A stretch of DNA of 64,000 bases. Source: Flavobacteriaceae bacterium PS02337. GTDB taxonomy: Bacteria; Bacteroidota; Bacteroidia; Flavobacteriales; Flavobacteriaceae. Below are positions 34,891 to 43,322 of the stretch, piece after piece. Each line of letters opens with the position of its first letter. Position 1 is the first letter of the stretch. Both the position numbers and the translations under genes were made by a program. The notes under the pieces are model-generated. The model was not told where the DNA came from. It saw only the letters and a list, made by a program, of their open reading frames with translations, and searched no databases. The stretch covers positions 238,565-302,564 of the forward strand of contig JASCOE010000006.1 in assembly GCA_029959285.1 (NCBI GenBank), read 5' to 3'.

Positions 34891-35709
34891 ATGAAAACGT
34901 TAGAAAACCAAACCTTACTTTATGATGAAGATTGTCCGCTTTGCAGTTTATACACAACTGGATTTGTCAAAAGCGGAATGCTTGATGAAAATGGAAGAAA
35001 ATCTTATTGCCAATTATCTGCCGAAGAACAAAATTTTGTGGACTTGAAACGCGCGCCAAACGAAATTGCTTTGGTCGACAATAAAACGCAAACTGTTATT
35101 TACGGAATTGATAGTTTGATAAAAGTGGTTGGATTTTCTTTTCCGTTAATTGAAAAAATTGCAACGATAAAACCAATTCATTTCATTTTAAAAAAAATGT
35201 ATTCTTTTGTTTCTTACAATAGAAAAGTAATTATTCCGGGAAATGTAAAAGACGAAAACAAATTACAATGTACGCCAGATTTCAATTATAAATACAGATT
35301 TCTATTTATTGGTTTTGCTTTAACGATAACAAGTTTTATTCTTTTTGGATATTCTAATTTGATTCTGAATCTACCAAAATATAATATTACAAGAGAAATT
35401 GTTTTAGCTTTAGGACAAATTGTTTTTCAAAGTTTATTCCTTTTGAAATTCAACAAACAAACGATTCTCAATTACGCAGGAAATTTAATGACTGTTTCAT
35501 TGATGGGAAGTTTAATTTTAACGCCGATTTTAATTTTGAGTCAGTTCGTCCAACTTCCGCAAACTATTATTTTAGGTTGGTTTGGAGTTACGGTTTTGAT
35601 TATGTTTTTAGAACATTTTAGAAGAGTTAAAGTTTTAAAACTTCCTTTTTATCTATCTTTCACTTGGATTCTATACAGAATTCTTGCTTTGCTTTTGATT
35701 CTTAATTAA
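34891..35709 (+). CDS. DCC-type thiol-disulfide oxidoreductase-like protein (DUF393) with membrane tail
   Basis: 272 residues. The N-terminal part has the DCC-family motif YDEDCPLCSLYT (CxxC, residues about 14-17) and a short thioredoxin-like segment including LVDNKTQTVIYGIDSLIKV. From about residue 130 the protein has four to five membrane helices (FLFIGFALTITSFILFG, and others), longer than minimal DUF393 proteins. The redox partner is unknown. Part of the gbsR-to-SRPBCC run. Confidence 0.75.
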   Translation: MKTLENQTLLYDEDCPLCSLYTTGFVKSGMLDENGRKSYCQLSAEEQNFVDLKRAPNEIALVDNKTQTVIYGIDSLIKVVGFSFPLIEKIATIKPIHFILKKMYSFVSYNRKVIIPGNVKDENKLQCTPDFNYKYRFLFIGFALTITSFILFGYSNLILNLPKYNITREIVLALGQIVFQSLFLLKFNKQTILNYAGNLMTVSLMGSLILTPILILSQFVQLPQTIILGWFGVTVLIMFLEHFRRVKVLKLPFYLSFTWILYRILALLLILN

Positions 35710-35717
35710 AAAGATTC

Positions 35718-35788
35718 GCCACGAATTTCACGAATTTTCACGAATTAATATTTTAAAAAAATTAATGTGAATTCGTGAAATTAGTGGC
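35718..35788. repeat. Inverted repeat GCCACGAATTTCACGAATT family
   Basis: GCCACGAATTTCACGAATT at 35718 pairs with the sequence ending in AATTAGTGGC at 35788 around an AT-rich centre. The arm has an internal period of about 10 (CACGAATT repeated three times). It is the same family as the inner repeat at 26622-26710 and interrupts the run of genes between the DCC and TIGR01777 genes. Confidence 0.8.
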
Positions 35789-35806
35789 AAAAAAAAACTA
35801 TACACA

Positions 35807-36721
35807 ATGAAAAAACTCATAATTGCAGCCGGAACAGGTTTTCTTGGACAAGTTTTAGTCAATCATTTCAAAAATAAATTTGACGAAATTGTAATTCTAA
35901 CAAGAGGAAAATCGCAGACAATTGACGGAATTAAATACGTAAACTGGAATGCCAGAACATTTTCGGGTTGGGAAAAAGAATTAGAAAATGCAACAGTTTT
36001 AATTAATCTCGCAGGAAAATCTGTTGATTGCCGTTACACGAAAAAGAACAAAAAAGAAATTCTTTGGTCAAGAATCGAAAGCACAAAAATTCTAAATAAA
36101 GCAGTTTTAAATTGTCAAAATCCGCCGAAACATTGGCTGAATTCATCGACCTCAACTATTTACCGATTTTCTTTAGACAAACAAATGGACGAAGTTGACG
36201 GCGAAATCGGAAATGACTTTTCTATAAATGTGGCGCTTTCTTGGGAAAAAGCATTCTTAAAAACTGAAACTCCCAATACTTTAAAAACAGCTTTGCGAAC
36301 TTCGATTGTTTTAGGGAAAAACGGTGGCGCTTTTATTCCGTTGAAGACTTTGGCGAAATTTGGTTTTGGAGGAAAACAAGGAAAAGGAAATCAGTTTATA
36401 AGTTGGATTCATGAAGAAGATTTTGTAAATGCGATTGATCTTATTATTGAAAAAGAAATTACTGGCGTTATCAATATTGTTTCTCCAGAACCAATTCGAA
36501 ATGCTGATTTTATGCAGAAACTAAGAAAAGCAGTTGGTTTTCCATTCGGAATTCCGATGAATAAATTCTTTTTGGAAATTGGTTCTTTTTTTATTCGAAC
36601 TGAAACCGAATTGGTTTTGAAAAGCAGAAATGTAGTTCCGAAACGACTTTTAGAAAATGGGGTTCAGTTTAAATTTGGAAATATTGATGAGGCTTTAAAA
36701 AATTTATTAAAAAATGAATAG
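35807..36721 (+). CDS. TIGR01777-family SDR-like oxidoreductase (SulA/YfcH type)
   Basis: 304 residues. Extended-SDR start LIIAAGTGFLGQVLVNHF (GxxGxxG), VNWNARTFSGWEKELENATVLINLAGKSVDCRY, the WSRIESTKIL segment, the GGKQGKGNQFISWIHEEDFV block and the C-terminal DUF1731-like part (VPKRLLENGVQFKFGNI) define TIGR01777. These NAD(P)-binding epimerase-like proteins lack a known substrate. The following membrane gene overlaps it by 8 bases and an SRPBCC gene comes next, a pairing often seen. Confidence 0.85.
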   Translation: MKKLIIAAGTGFLGQVLVNHFKNKFDEIVILTRGKSQTIDGIKYVNWNARTFSGWEKELENATVLINLAGKSVDCRYTKKNKKEILWSRIESTKILNKAVLNCQNPPKHWLNSSTSTIYRFSLDKQMDEVDGEIGNDFSINVALSWEKAFLKTETPNTLKTALRTSIVLGKNGGAFIPLKTLAKFGFGGKQGKGNQFISWIHEEDFVNAIDLIIEKEITGVINIVSPEPIRNADFMQKLRKAVGFPFGIPMNKFFLEIGSFFIRTETELVLKSRNVVPKRLLENGVQFKFGNIDEALKNLLKNE

Positions 36722-37103
36722 AACATTTATTTTTGGCCATTGGATTTTAACATTATTATGCAGTCCAATAATCTTAACATTAAAAAGTTATGTGCCTAAT
36801 TCTACCACTAAAAATGTATTGGGCTTTATAGAAATATATCCCCTTATGGTAATTATAGGGCTAGTATTCTCTATACCAACCTATCTTTTTTTCATTCTTT
36901 TTTTTGAACTTATTAAATACAAAAACATAAAACCAATCTATATAAAATCATTTTTCATTTTTACTGTAGTAATTGGAATTTGGGTAACAACAAATATACT
37001 TAGTGGCACACTTTGGTCCGATATTGCAATTTCATATTCATTAGTTGCAATTACACTAGGATTATTTTTAAAATCAAATTATAATTTTCCTTGCCATTCA
37101 TGA
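36714..37103 (+). CDS. Small membrane protein of unknown function
   Basis: 129 residues with four predicted membrane helices (FGHWILTLLCSPIILTL, LMVIIGLVFSIPTYLFFILFF, FFIFTVVIGIWVTTNIL, ISYSLVAITLGLFL). No family recognised. Its start overlaps the TIGR01777 gene by 8 bases and its TGA overlaps the next ATG (ATGA), so three genes are tightly coupled. Confidence 0.6.
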   Translation: MNRTFIFGHWILTLLCSPIILTLKSYVPNSTTKNVLGFIEIYPLMVIIGLVFSIPTYLFFILFFELIKYKNIKPIYIKSFFIFTVVIGIWVTTNILSGTLWSDIAISYSLVAITLGLFLKSNYNFPCHS

Positions 37104-37561
37104 CAACAATACACCTAACAACCAAAATAAACGCCTCAAAACAAATCGTTTTTGATGCTTCAAGAAATATCGACATTCACCAACAATCTGCAAGTCCGTC
37201 TAAAGAAAAAGCAATTGACGGCGTAACATCTGGTTTAATTAATTTAAACGAAACGGTAACTTGGCGTGGCAAACATTTCGGATTTTATCTCACACACAAA
37301 AGCCGAATTACCGAAATGAATCTCTACGATTATTTTGTGGATGAAATGGAAAAAGGAAAATTCAAATCGTTTAAACATGAACATTTTTTTGAAGAAGAAA
37401 GTGGTTTTACAATTATGAAAGACAAATTGCAATATGAAACTCCGTTTAGAATATTCGGGGAACTTTTTGATATTTTGTTTTTAGAAAAGCATCTTACTAA
37501 TTTTCTTTTAGAAAGGAATAAAGTTTTGAAAGAGGTTTCTGAAAAAATAGGTCTAATTTAA
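37100..37561 (+). CDS. SRPBCC-family protein (START-like)
   Basis: The ATG at 37100, overlapping the upstream stop as ATGA, is preferred to an in-frame TTG three codons earlier. 153 residues with the SRPBCC pattern: beta strand IHLTTKINASKQIVFDASRN, the RGKHFGFYLTHKSRITEM segment and the C-terminal helix LFLEKHLTNFLLERNKVLKE. Members bind hydrophobic ligands; the ones next to TIGR01777 proteins are sometimes called cell division inhibitor-like without evidence. Last gene of the cluster. Confidence 0.8.
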   Translation: MTTIHLTTKINASKQIVFDASRNIDIHQQSASPSKEKAIDGVTSGLINLNETVTWRGKHFGFYLTHKSRITEMNLYDYFVDEMEKGKFKSFKHEHFFEEESGFTIMKDKLQYETPFRIFGELFDILFLEKHLTNFLLERNKVLKEVSEKIGLI

Positions 37562-37603
37562 ATTTAGTACTTTTAATAAAGTATATAATTTAAAATCAGA
37601 ATT

Positions 37604-38002
37604 ATGACAATCAAAACCAAAATAATATCGTTAGCTTTTTTTGCCATTTCTTTTATTGGATTTTCTCAAACTAACTGCACCACTTTAAAAGGCTGCGAAA
37701 GAAAATTATGTGAATTGAACACAAAATTAGCTGCTGCAAAAAAAGCTGGAAATCAAAGTCAGATAAAAGGTATTGAAGAAGCTATTACGGAAACCAAGAA
37801 AAATTGCAGCACCAAAACAGTCAACAAAGATCTTGACAAAAAAGTAAAAGAAAAACAGCAAAAAGTAAATGAAAGAACTGCCGATTTGAACGAAGCGATT
37901 AAAGACAAAGAGAGCAAAGAAAAAATCGATAAAAAGAGAAAAAAACTTAATGAAGCAAAAGCTGAATTGAATAAAGCTTTGGCTGAACAGAAAACGAAAT
38001 AA
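37604..38002 (+). CDS. DUF1090-type periplasmic coiled-coil protein
   Basis: 132 residues with a signal peptide ending IGFSQ, then the DUF1090 pattern CTTLKGCERKLCELNTKLAAAKKAGNQ and IKGIEEAI, three to four Cys near the N-terminus, and a long Lys/Glu-rich coiled coil (KVKEKQQKVNERTADLNEA..). E. coli YqjC is the reference member; function unknown. Confidence 0.72.
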   Translation: MTIKTKIISLAFFAISFIGFSQTNCTTLKGCERKLCELNTKLAAAKKAGNQSQIKGIEEAITETKKNCSTKTVNKDLDKKVKEKQQKVNERTADLNEAIKDKESKEKIDKKRKKLNEAKAELNKALAEQKTK

Positions 38003-38028
38003 TATTGTTTGCCGATTTCGTTTGTTTA

Positions 38029-38907
38029 CTAATCAAAATTAATAATCTCAAATTCTAGAGTTTCTTTTGGCGAATTCATCCAATAAATATTAAATAAATC
38101 ATTAGGGTAAAGTTTATGTCCCATTGGTTTACCATTTCTTAACAATTTTAGCTTAATAAAATCTTTGCCTATATCTAGAATTTGAATAGTTTGAATAGAT
38201 TTAATTTCAAAATAACAATGCACCCACCATGGCTTCAAAGCAAAACAGAAACTTTCTTTATTCCTAATGATACTGGGATATAATAAACCATCTGTTTGAA
38301 AAATATCTTTTCTAATATTAGTTCCATCGGTCATAAAAATACGAGATACAGCAACACTTAACTTATATTTATATAGTTCGTCTGAATCCACATTTTGATG
38401 AAATAATTTATCTAAAAAGGAATCCATTTCAAGTTGATCTTCCATTACAATGTAACCTTCAAATAATTTTTTAAGATGGGGAATCTTTAATAAATATGCT
38501 TTCCCAATTGCATTTATTCTAAATTGAGGAACATTATTAGTGTAAAAATTCTGAAAGTTAGAAACTGTAATATAATCTCCAATTTTAGGTTTAACTTCAA
38601 GAACTGCAGTTATAAAATCACTTGCGCAATAAAAAATACTCTCCCATTTATCATTACACCTACCCATACTTGCATACTCAATAGGAGGGTTCCAAAATTC
38701 CTTTTCATTAATAAATTTGTTTAAAATACCTTTTTTATAATAGCCTTCTATATTATCGTGAACCCTTGCTCTATAAAATCCATTAAACGTGTAATTTGTA
38801 AAAATATCTGTACTATATTTTTTATCAAGCATTATTTGACTAACTTCTTCCTGTATTGATTTTAAATCTTTTTGTTTAGATTCTTCAATTAACTTATCAA
38901 GATTCAT
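38029..38907 (-). CDS. RES-domain protein (putative NAD+-degrading ADP-ribosyltransferase-like fold)
   Basis: 292 residues. The central region has the RES landmarks: Arg in GFYRARVHD (Arg46/48), GRCNDKWESIFYCASDFITAVLE with Glu104, and Ser in DGLLYPS (Ser212), the Arg-Glu-Ser set that gives the family its name. Canonical RES toxins are about 150-200 residues, degrade NAD+, and are encoded after a Xre/MbcA-type antitoxin; no such gene flanks this one, and the protein has an extra N-terminal helical part and a long C-terminal beta region. It may be a standalone RES enzyme. It starts 18 nt from the UbiA-like stop on the same strand. Confidence 0.65.
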   Translation of the reverse strand: MNLDKLIEESKQKDLKSIQEEVSQIMLDKKYSTDIFTNYTFNGFYRARVHDNIEGYYKKGILNKFINEKEFWNPPIEYASMGRCNDKWESIFYCASDFITAVLEVKPKIGDYITVSNFQNFYTNNVPQFRINAIGKAYLLKIPHLKKLFEGYIVMEDQLEMDSFLDKLFHQNVDSDELYKYKLSVAVSRIFMTDGTNIRKDIFQTDGLLYPSIIRNKESFCFALKPWWVHCYFEIKSIQTIQILDIGKDFIKLKLLRNGKPMGHKLYPNDLFNIYWMNSPKETLEFEIINFD

Positions 38908-38925
38908 ATTGAAACTATTTTAGAA

Positions 38926-39732
38926 TTACAAAAAAACAATCATTAACCACCAAAAAATAGGTACGGCTTCGACCCAAAAAGAAGTGTAATATTTCGATCG
39001 ATTGGTATTGGCGAAGAAAATAAAAAGCATTAATGTTACAACCATTATCAGGTTGATAATTAAATCGTGAAGTGTAAAAGACAAAATTCCTAAAACCCAA
39101 AACGGAACTAAAAGAGAAAATCCTAAAATCTTGGTTCGTTTTACGCCGATTGTCTGTGGAACGGTTTGCAAATGCGGATCATCATTTGCTAAATCTAAAA
39201 TTTCAAAAACTAAAATCAGCACAAAAACTAGAACAAAACGCTGAATGCATTTTATAAAAAAATTGGCTGTAAACGGAATTTCGGCATTTATATAAGGCAA
39301 AACCAAAGTTGCTCCAACCCAACAAAGCGCGACAATGTAGATTTTTACTCCTGCCCAGTTTCGGGCATTTTTTCTGTTTGGGAAAAACGGTAAAGTATAA
39401 AGTGCTGTTATTAGAAAAATTACAACGGAAACAATTTGTGTAATTCTTTTTAAATGGAAAAAATAATAGCCGACTAAAATCAGCGAAATGAAACTTAAAA
39501 CAGCGATAATTTTGAGTTGAATTCCGACTGGTTTTCTTTTCACTCGAACAAGCGCATCGTACTTTACGAAATTATATCCTACAATTGTTCCGAAAAAAAC
39601 GAACAGTGCCATTGGTTCATCATACTGAATATGAAAGAAGTGAAACGTAATTCGCACCAAAGCATAACACGATAAAGCCACGTGAATGCTGCTGTTTAAA
39701 TAAAAATCGAAAATGTGTTTCAGAAGTTTCAT
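38926..39732 (-). CDS. UbiA-like polytopic membrane protein
   Basis: 268 residues, eight or so membrane helices. FGTIVGYNFVKYD (residues 47-59) is where UbiA prenyltransferases carry NDxxDxxxD, and DLANDDPHLQTVPQTIGVKRT (about 184-203) resembles the second Asp-rich motif (DxxxDxxxG..T.P..lG). The first Asp motif is degenerate, so catalysis is uncertain. Expressed from a TAGATTTG box 4 nt before its ATG and possibly co-transcribed with the RES gene. Confidence 0.6.
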   Translation of the reverse strand: MKLLKHIFDFYLNSSIHVALSCYALVRITFHFFHIQYDEPMALFVFFGTIVGYNFVKYDALVRVKRKPVGIQLKIIAVLSFISLILVGYYFFHLKRITQIVSVVIFLITALYTLPFFPNRKNARNWAGVKIYIVALCWVGATLVLPYINAEIPFTANFFIKCIQRFVLVFVLILVFEILDLANDDPHLQTVPQTIGVKRTKILGFSLLVPFWVLGILSFTLHDLIINLIMVVTLMLFIFFANTNRSKYYTSFWVEAVPIFWWLMIVFL

Positions 39733-39736
39733 GCCT

Positions 39737-39764
39737 CAAATCTAATCAATTGGTAACAAATCAA
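39737..39764 (-). promoter_or_regulatory. Promoter of the UbiA-like gene (leaderless layout)
   Basis: On the minus strand: TTG (39764-39762), 17 bp, TAGATTTG (39744-39737), then 4 nt to the ATG at 39732. Confidence 0.6.
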
Positions 39765-39828
39765 CTCTTTAGTTAGAAATTTGATAAAAATTGAAGTTAA
39801 AAATACCCATTAAATTATTAATAATACT

Positions 39829-39836
39829 TAATTTTG
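39829..39836 (+). promoter_or_regulatory. Possible -7 box of gcvP
   Basis: TAATTTTG fits TAnnTTTG; it would give a leader of about 85 nt. No TTG at the canonical distance. The leader shows no glycine-riboswitch-like tandem structure that I can recognise. Confidence 0.4.
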
Positions 39837-39926
39837 CGCCACAAAAAAACAACACATTTACTTTTAAATGTTATTCACGCCCTATAATCGAGCAGAATCA
39901 CATTATTTAAAACATTAGATAGCTAC

Positions 39927-42776
39927 ATGAAAACAGATGCTTTTGCTTTAAGACACATTGGTCCAAGAGAAACTGATCTTCAGCACATGCTGAAAACTAT
40001 TGGAGTTGATTCGATTGAACAACTTGTTTATGAAACCCTTCCGGACGATATTCGTTTAAAAGCGCCTTTGAATTTAGATCCTGCAATGACGGAATTCGAA
40101 TTTGCAAATCATATTCGCGACTTAGGAAAGAAAAACAAAACATTTAAATCATACATTGGTTTGGGTTATCACCCAACTATCGTTCCGGCTCCAATTCAAA
40201 GAAACATCTTCGAAAACCCAGGATGGTATACAGCTTACACGCCTTACCAAGCAGAAATTGCGCAAGGTCGTTTGGAAGCAATTTTAAATTTCCAAACTAC
40301 TGTTATCGAATTGACAGGAATGGAAATTGCAAACGCTTCTTTACTTGATGAAGGAACTGCTGCTGCTGAAGCTATGGCATTATTATTTGATGTTCGTACA
40401 AGAGACCAAAAGAAAAACAATACACACAAATTCTTCGTTTCTGAAGAAATTTTACCACAAACTTTATCTGTACTTCAAACACGTTCAACTCCAATCGGAA
40501 TTGAATTAGTTGTTGGAAACCACGAAACATTTGATTTTTCAAATGAGTACTTCGGAGCTATTTTACAATATCCAGGAAAATATGGTCAGGTAAACGATTA
40601 CAGCGCTTTTGTTGCTAAAGCAAAAGAAAATGAAATTAAAGTAGCTTTTGCTGCAGATATTTTATCACTTGCTGCTTTAACTTCTCCAGGAGAAATGGGA
40701 GCTGCGGTTGTGGTTGGAACTTCACAACGTTTTGGTGTGCCAATGGGTTACGGTGGTCCTCACGCTGCATTTTTTGCAACTAAAGATGAATACAAACGTT
40801 CTATGCCAGGTCGTATCATCGGAGTTTCGATTGATGTAAACGGAAACCGAGCTTTACGTATGGCTTTAGGAACTCGTGAACAACACATTAAACGTGAAAA
40901 AGCAACTTCAAACATTTGTACTGCTCAGGTTTTACTAGCAGTTATGGCTGGAATGTATGCGGTTTACCACGGACCAGAAGGATTAAAATACATTGCAAAC
41001 AAAGTTCACGCAACGGCAGTTACTACTGCTGAAGCTTTAAATAAAATTGGAGTTTACCAAACTAACTCAGCTTACTTTGATACTATTTTAGTAAAAGCTG
41101 ATGCTCAAAAAGTGAAAGCAGTTGCAGAGAAAAACAAAGTAAACTTCTTCTACCCTGATGCTGATTCAGTTTCAATTTCATTAAACGAAACAACTTCTAT
41201 TGCAGACATCAACCAAATCGTTGCGATTTTTGCTGAAGCTTTAGGAAAAGAAACTGTTACGGTTTCTGAACTATCAGAAGCTAGTCAATTGCCAGCTTCA
41301 TTAGAAAGAACTTCATCTTTCTTGACTCATGATGTTTTTAACAATCATCATTCAGAAAGTCAGTTAATGCGTTACATCAAAAAATTAGAGCGTAAAGATT
41401 TATCGTTGAATCATTCGATGATTTCATTAGGTTCTTGTACGATGAAATTAAACGCAGCTTCTGAAATGTTGCCTCTTTCAATGCCAAACTGGAACAGCAT
41501 TCACCCGTTTGCACCAGTTGAACAAGCTGAAGGTTATATCACGATGCTTAAAAAATTAGAGCAACAATTAAATGTAATTACTGGTTTTGCTGGAACAACT
41601 TTACAGCCAAACTCAGGTGCTCAAGGAGAATATGCAGGTTTAATGGCGATTCGTGCTTACCATATGTCAAGAAACGAAGGTCACCGTAATGTATGTTTAA
41701 TTCCATCATCAGCTCACGGAACAAATCCTGCTTCTGCAGCGATGGCGGGAATGAAAATCATTGTTACGAAAACTACTCCAGAAGGAAATATTGACGTAGA
41801 AGATTTAAGAGAAAAAGCGATTGAACACAAAGATGATTTATCATGTTTAATGGTAACGTATCCTTCTACTCACGGAGTTTTCGAATCTTCAATTATCGAA
41901 ATCACAAAATTAATCCACGATAATGGCGGATTAGTATATATGGACGGTGCAAACATGAACGCGCAAGTTGGATTAACAAACCCGGCTACAATTGGTGCTG
42001 ACGTTTGTCACTTAAACTTACACAAAACTTTCGCTATTCCTCACGGTGGCGGTGGACCAGGAGTTGGGCCAATTTGTGTGAACGAAAAACTGGTTCCATT
42101 CTTGCCAACAAACCCAATCTTAAAAGTTGGTGGTGAACAAGCAATTACTGCTATTTCATCTGCACCTTACGGATCTGCTTTAGTTTGTTTAATTTCTTAC
42201 GGTTACATCACAATGATGGGAGCTGAAGGATTAAAAAGTGCTACAGAACACGCAATCTTGAATGCAAACTACATGAAAGCACGTTTCGAAGAACACTACC
42301 CAATTCTTTACACGGGAGAATGCGGAAGAGCAGCTCACGAAATGATTTTAGATTGTCGTTCATTTAAAGAAAACGGAATTGAAGTTGGTGATATCGCAAA
42401 ACGTTTAATGGATTACGGTTTCCACGCTCCTACGGTTTCTTTCCCAGTTGCTGGAACTTTAATGATCGAACCAACTGAATCTGAAGATTTAGCTGAATTA
42501 GATCGTTTCTGTGATGCACTTATCTCAATCAGAAAAGAAATTGAAGCAGCAACAGCTGATGATAAAAACAATGTATTGAAAAATGCACCGCACACATTGG
42601 CAATGTTAACTACAGATTCTTGGGATTTCCCTTATTCTAGAGAAACTGCAGCTTACCCATTAGATTACATCGCTGACAATAAATTCTGGCCATCTGTTCG
42701 TCGTGTAGATGATGCTTACGGTGACAGAAACTTAGTTTGCAGCTGTGCTCCTATCGAAGCTTACATGGAAAACTAA
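39927..42776 (+). CDS. gcvP: Glycine dehydrogenase (decarboxylating), P-protein of the glycine cleavage system
   Basis: A single-chain 949-residue P-protein, i.e. the fused alpha and beta halves. FALRHIGPRETDLQHML opens it; the C-terminal half holds the PLP Lys in HLNLHKTFAIPHGGGGPG (Lys700). It decarboxylates glycine and passes the aminomethyl group to lipoyl-GcvH. gcvT and gcvH are not in this window, as is common in Bacteroidota where the genes are scattered. The coding region has noticeably regular codon use, consistent with high expression. Confidence 0.96.
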   Translation: MKTDAFALRHIGPRETDLQHMLKTIGVDSIEQLVYETLPDDIRLKAPLNLDPAMTEFEFANHIRDLGKKNKTFKSYIGLGYHPTIVPAPIQRNIFENPGWYTAYTPYQAEIAQGRLEAILNFQTTVIELTGMEIANASLLDEGTAAAEAMALLFDVRTRDQKKNNTHKFFVSEEILPQTLSVLQTRSTPIGIELVVGNHETFDFSNEYFGAILQYPGKYGQVNDYSAFVAKAKENEIKVAFAADILSLAALTSPGEMGAAVVVGTSQRFGVPMGYGGPHAAFFATKDEYKRSMPGRIIGVSIDVNGNRALRMALGTREQHIKREKATSNICTAQVLLAVMAGMYAVYHGPEGLKYIANKVHATAVTTAEALNKIGVYQTNSAYFDTILVKADAQKVKAVAEKNKVNFFYPDADSVSISLNETTSIADINQIVAIFAEALGKETVTVSELSEASQLPASLERTSSFLTHDVFNNHHSESQLMRYIKKLERKDLSLNHSMISLGSCTMKLNAASEMLPLSMPNWNSIHPFAPVEQAEGYITMLKKLEQQLNVITGFAGTTLQPNSGAQGEYAGLMAIRAYHMSRNEGHRNVCLIPSSAHGTNPASAAMAGMKIIVTKTTPEGNIDVEDLREKAIEHKDDLSCLMVTYPSTHGVFESSIIEITKLIHDNGGLVYMDGANMNAQVGLTNPATIGADVCHLNLHKTFAIPHGGGGPGVGPICVNEKLVPFLPTNPILKVGGEQAITAISSAPYGSALVCLISYGYITMMGAEGLKSATEHAILNANYMKARFEEHYPILYTGECGRAAHEMILDCRSFKENGIEVGDIAKRLMDYGFHAPTVSFPVAGTLMIEPTESEDLAELDRFCDALISIRKEIEAATADDKNNVLKNAPHTLAMLTTDSWDFPYSRETAAYPLDYIADNKFWPSVRRVDDAYGDRNLVCSCAPIEAYMEN

Positions 42777-42800
42777 AAATTAGTTTTCTTATTAATACTC

Positions 42801-42833
42801 AAACCCGACAAGTTTTTAAAACCTGTCGGGTTT
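42801..42833 (+). terminator. Terminator after gcvP
   Basis: A near-perfect stem (AAACCCGACAAGTTTT / AAAACCTGTCGGGTTT, one mismatch) with minimal loop, followed by ATTTTTT. Confidence 0.85.
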
Positions 42834-42845
42834 ATTTTTTGTTTT

Positions 42846-42902
42846 AGGTTTAAAGTTTCAGGTTTGACGTTATGCAGGAACTTGAAACTTTAAACCTGAA
42901 AC
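42846..42902. repeat. Inverted repeat AGGTTTAAAGTTTCA / TGAAACTTTAAACCT
   Basis: Perfect 15-bp arms (42846-42860 and 42883-42897) around a 22-nt centre. The right side is identical over 22 nt to 28272-28293 before purE. Confidence 0.8.
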
Positions 42903-42924
42903 TTTTAAACAGAAATAATCATCT

Positions 42925-43039
42925 GGGCGTGCCACCATCTCGATAAAAGGGCCAACTCACTTTACGCTTATTCGCCCTTTTATCGGGATGCTGTCGGGCT
43001 ATCCACGCTACTTCGGTAGCCAGCTCCTATCCCTCACGC
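42925..43039 (-). repeat. Structured RNA-like element, copy A
   Basis: Read on the minus strand this 115-nt segment begins GCGTGAGGGATAG and ends GGCACGCCC. Its first 47 nt match copy B (55750-55862) at 44 positions, including the hairpin GCTAC-CGAA-GTAGC. The middle is a variable hairpin whose base is conserved (GGGCGAAT .. TTGGCCC) while the stem differs but still pairs (CGATAAAA/TTTTATCG here; AATAAAAAA/TTTTTTATT in copy B), i.e. compensatory change. The ends pair as GCGTG/CACGC. It lies between gcvP and the KAS III-like gene. Confidence 0.8.
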
Positions 43040-43258
43040 GGTCAAAATAATCAAGAACGTTTAGTTTTTAGAAACGTAACTTTATATTTCTATTTTGTGA
43101 AATTATTTTTAGTAAATAAAAAATAATTCTAAAATTTTCCGTTAAAAAACTTTCTTCAATCGTTTGAAATCTAGGAAATATTAAAAAATCATTAGAAGAA
43201 ACACAATATATCTTCTAAAAAATTGTTATTTCATAATTATATGCATGCATACTATTTT

Positions 43259-43276
43259 TTATGATAGTTATCATAA
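43259..43276. promoter_or_regulatory. Dyad upstream of the KAS III-like gene
   Basis: TTATGATA-GT-TATCATAA is a perfect 8-bp dyad, 46 nt before the start codon, in the AT-rich stretch 43040-43322 that otherwise shows no repeat or gene. A self-complementary TATGCATGCATA lies about 20 bp upstream. It could be an operator; no regulator is adjacent. Confidence 0.4.
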
Positions 43277-43322
43277 TATTATTTATACATTAGCGCTAAA
43301 TTTATCGGATAATTAAAGGGAA

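Noticed and set aside
37091-37099. TTG start for the SRPBCC gene three codons upstream
   Set aside because: The ATG at 37100 overlaps the preceding stop as ATGA, the usual coupled arrangement, and gives the family start.
39733-39926. Glycine riboswitch upstream of gcvP
   Set aside because: The leader has no tandem aptamer-like structure or the conserved glycine-riboswitch core words.
42925-43039. tRNA or tmRNA
   Set aside because: No T-arm, anticodon arm or CCA; the fold and the second copy at 55750 fit a repeated structured element.
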